Source: Acidobacteriota bacterium (lineage in GTDB: Bacteria > Acidobacteriota > Terriglobia > Acidiferrales > UBA7541). From it: a stretch of DNA of 6,454 nucleotides. Below are positions 5,932-6,454 of this stretch, piece by piece. How positions within the stretch are numbered: position 1 is the stretch's first letter; the number at the start of each line of letters is the position of its first letter. Location: contig PMOP01000328.1 of assembly GCA_003161495.1 (NCBI GenBank), forward strand, positions 3,862 through 10,315, given 5' to 3'. The notes below the pieces were generated by a model. The model made no database searches. It saw nothing but the letters and a program-made list of their open reading frames with translations, and had not been told where the DNA came from. The position numbers and the translations under genes were made by a program.

Positions 5932-6454
5932 CTACTGTCCCCAGATTTTTTCGCGTGAATCCTCGAAGGGATATACATGGACCATCCAGCCGAAGATCAC
6001 GGGATAGAACGTGCCGCCGGCCTCGGTGCAGGCGTCCTTGGTGAGAATGGAGCCTTGCAAGCCGAATTTCGTGAGGTCGGCGTGGCCACGCTCTTCCTTC
6101 GGAGGCATGCAGAGGTTGGTGTGCAAGTGCCACTGGGCGATGCTGAGGGGGACGCGTTCGTTCAATTGTTCTTCCGACACGCGCTTGGGCATGGTGTACA
6201 TCGCGCCGATCAGGTCGTATCCGGTTTTTGTTTTTTTGTAGAGCAGGGAAGTCGGGCGAGACGGATCGAAGCTGAACGATTCCAGATATCCATTATAATA
6301 ATTAGTAAAATGGTACTCAGCTTGGGGAAGATCGGGCATGAAGATCCGGAATCCGTCGGCGAGCGCGACGTGGTAATCCTTGTACCTCTCAATGGACTCG
6401 CGCAATTCGGAGGCGATCTCGTCGGCCTTGACCCAGTCCTGCGGCGTGGCGACG
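5932..6454 (-). CDS. Conserved protein of unknown function, N-terminus off-window
   Basis: The frame is open from the right edge of the window to TAG at 5934-5932 (173 complete codons), so the gene is partial at its 5' end. A TTG at 6405 can be read as a start, but coding sequence (TPQDWVKADEIASEL) continues upstream of it, so it is probably internal. Recognisable blocks are RYKDYHVALADGFRIFMPDL, a TNYYNGY stretch, LIGAMYTMPKRVSEEQLNER, the histidine-rich QWHLHTNLCMPP, GLQGSILTKDACTEAGGTF and FGWMVHVYPFE, ending close to IWGQ. The pattern looks like that of a conserved uncharacterised family that I recall from Acidobacteriota and other environmental bacteria, but I can name no domain. WHxHxNLC plus the later histidine and cysteine could bind a metal; that is inference. 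Whether a signal peptide exists cannot be seen. It is separated from the PilZ gene by the second repeat and is probably transcribed separately. Confidence 0.7.
   Translation of the reverse strand, partial: VATPQDWVKADEIASELRESIERYKDYHVALADGFRIFMPDLPQAEYHFTNYYNGYLESFSFDPSRPTSLLYKKTKTGYDLIGAMYTMPKRVSEEQLNERVPLSIAQWHLHTNLCMPPKEERGHADLTKFGLQGSILTKDACTEAGGTFYPVIFGWMVHVYPFEDSREKIWGQ

Overview
The window is GC-rich bacterial chromosome, probably from a soil Acidobacteriota (Terriglobia-like) organism. The reasons are a PilZ protein with a C-terminal coiled-coil region that I associate with that phylum, a tandem pair of unusual thymidylate-kinase-like genes beside a polyphosphatase gene, and intergenic GTAG-hairpin inverted pairs. 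The phylum is inferred from memory of family content; there is no marker gene here to prove it.

Layout: the 3' end of tag (3-methyladenine DNA glycosylase I) enters from the left on the + strand. Everything else is on the - strand. A paired-hairpin repeat (204-301) fills the gap where tag converges on sixA. Read right to left, positions 3950 to 315 hold a tight four-gene operon: thymidylate-kinase-like B, thymidylate-kinase-like A, ppx (Ppx/GppA with an HD-type C-terminal half) and sixA (phosphohistidine phosphatase). All three junctions overlap, by 4, 10 and 1 nt, so translational coupling is likely. A consensus TATAAT flanked by an 8-bp inverted repeat lies just before the operon. Upstream (4073-5752) is a 559-residue PilZ protein with three 129-bp in-frame tandem repeats and a C-terminal coiled coil. 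A second, unrelated paired-hairpin repeat (5825-5895) separates it from a conserved gene of unknown function that runs off the right edge.

How the genes fit together: ppx and sixA are both phosphohydrolases (polyphosphate or pppGpp; phosphohistidine). They are co-transcribed with two P-loop kinases that are clear paralogues, so the operon looks like a phosphate or nucleotide signalling module. The least explained feature is the kinase pair. B keeps the Walker A lysine, A has arginine in its place, and both lack the usual dTMP-kinase substrate motifs while sharing a YxE-x-G-x-DL signature. The PilZ gene suggests cyclic-di-GMP input nearby, but nothing in the sequence ties it functionally to the operon.
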